Source of the DNA: Comamonadaceae bacterium
GTDB lineage: Bacteria; Pseudomonadota; Gammaproteobacteria; Burkholderiales; Burkholderiaceae_C
Assembly (NCBI GenBank): GCA_947458345.1
Contig: CANHBU010000131.1
Coordinates: 1 to 5,945 of the forward strand
DNA length: 5,945 nt
Reading direction: 5' to 3'
Under the pieces are notes generated by a model that was given only the letters and a program-made list of their open reading frames with translations, was not told the DNA's origin and made no database searches. A program made the position numbers and the translations under genes. Below, in pieces: positions 5,934-5,945 of this stretch (position 1 is its first letter; every line of letters starts with the position of its first letter).

Positions 5934-5945
5934 CGCCCGGATGGC

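Noticed and set aside
1..5945. Search for mobile elements, CRISPR repeats, tRNA or rRNA genes, toxin-antitoxin or defence genes.
   Set aside because: No long direct repeats, transposase or integrase motifs, tRNA-like folds or defence-protein motifs were seen; every sizeable stretch is taken by a housekeeping gene.

Overview
The window is a compact, GC-rich stretch of ordinary bacterial chromosome. Protein sequences and gene order point to a betaproteobacterium of the order Burkholderiales, most likely Comamonadaceae or a close relative. This rests on the typical S20 and PurM sequences, the divergent rpsT/murJ pair, and the hda - HAD phosphatase - pcnB cluster beside purM. The family-level placement is inference, because no search could be run.

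Layout. Positions 1-1801 hold a tight leftward operon read hda -> HAD-IB phosphatase -> pcnB, in which both junctions are 4-base ATGA stop/start overlaps. pcnB runs off the left edge and only its first 149 codons are present. Positions 1802-1945 are a divergent intergenic region with a 12-bp palindrome and weak promoter-like hexamers on both strands. Positions 1946-2992 are purM, rightward. It ends 4 bases from the 3' end of a leftward SirB1-type transglutaminase-fold/TPR gene (2997-3848). That gene lies 48 bases downstream of murJ (3897-5462, leftward, GTG start), with which it probably forms a two-gene operon. Positions 5463-5616 separate murJ from the rightward rpsT (5617-5919). They hold an exact TATAAT -10 box for rpsT, a small hairpin over the rpsT ribosome binding site, and a five-run G-quadruplex motif on the murJ strand.

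Roles. All genes are housekeeping: RNA 3'-end polyadenylation (PcnB), regulatory inactivation of DnaA (Hda), de novo purine synthesis (PurM), lipid II flipping for peptidoglycan (MurJ) and a 30S ribosomal protein (S20). Two proteins have no established substrate or role, the HAD-IB phosphatase and the SirB1-like protein. No mobile element, CRISPR array, tRNA, rRNA, phage gene or defence system is visible, and all reading frames look intact.

No new multi-gene system is present. The points most worth a second look are the G-quadruplex motif just upstream of the inferred murJ start, the complete absence of cysteine from the SirB1 transglutaminase-fold protein, and the possible masking hairpin over the rpsT ribosome binding site.
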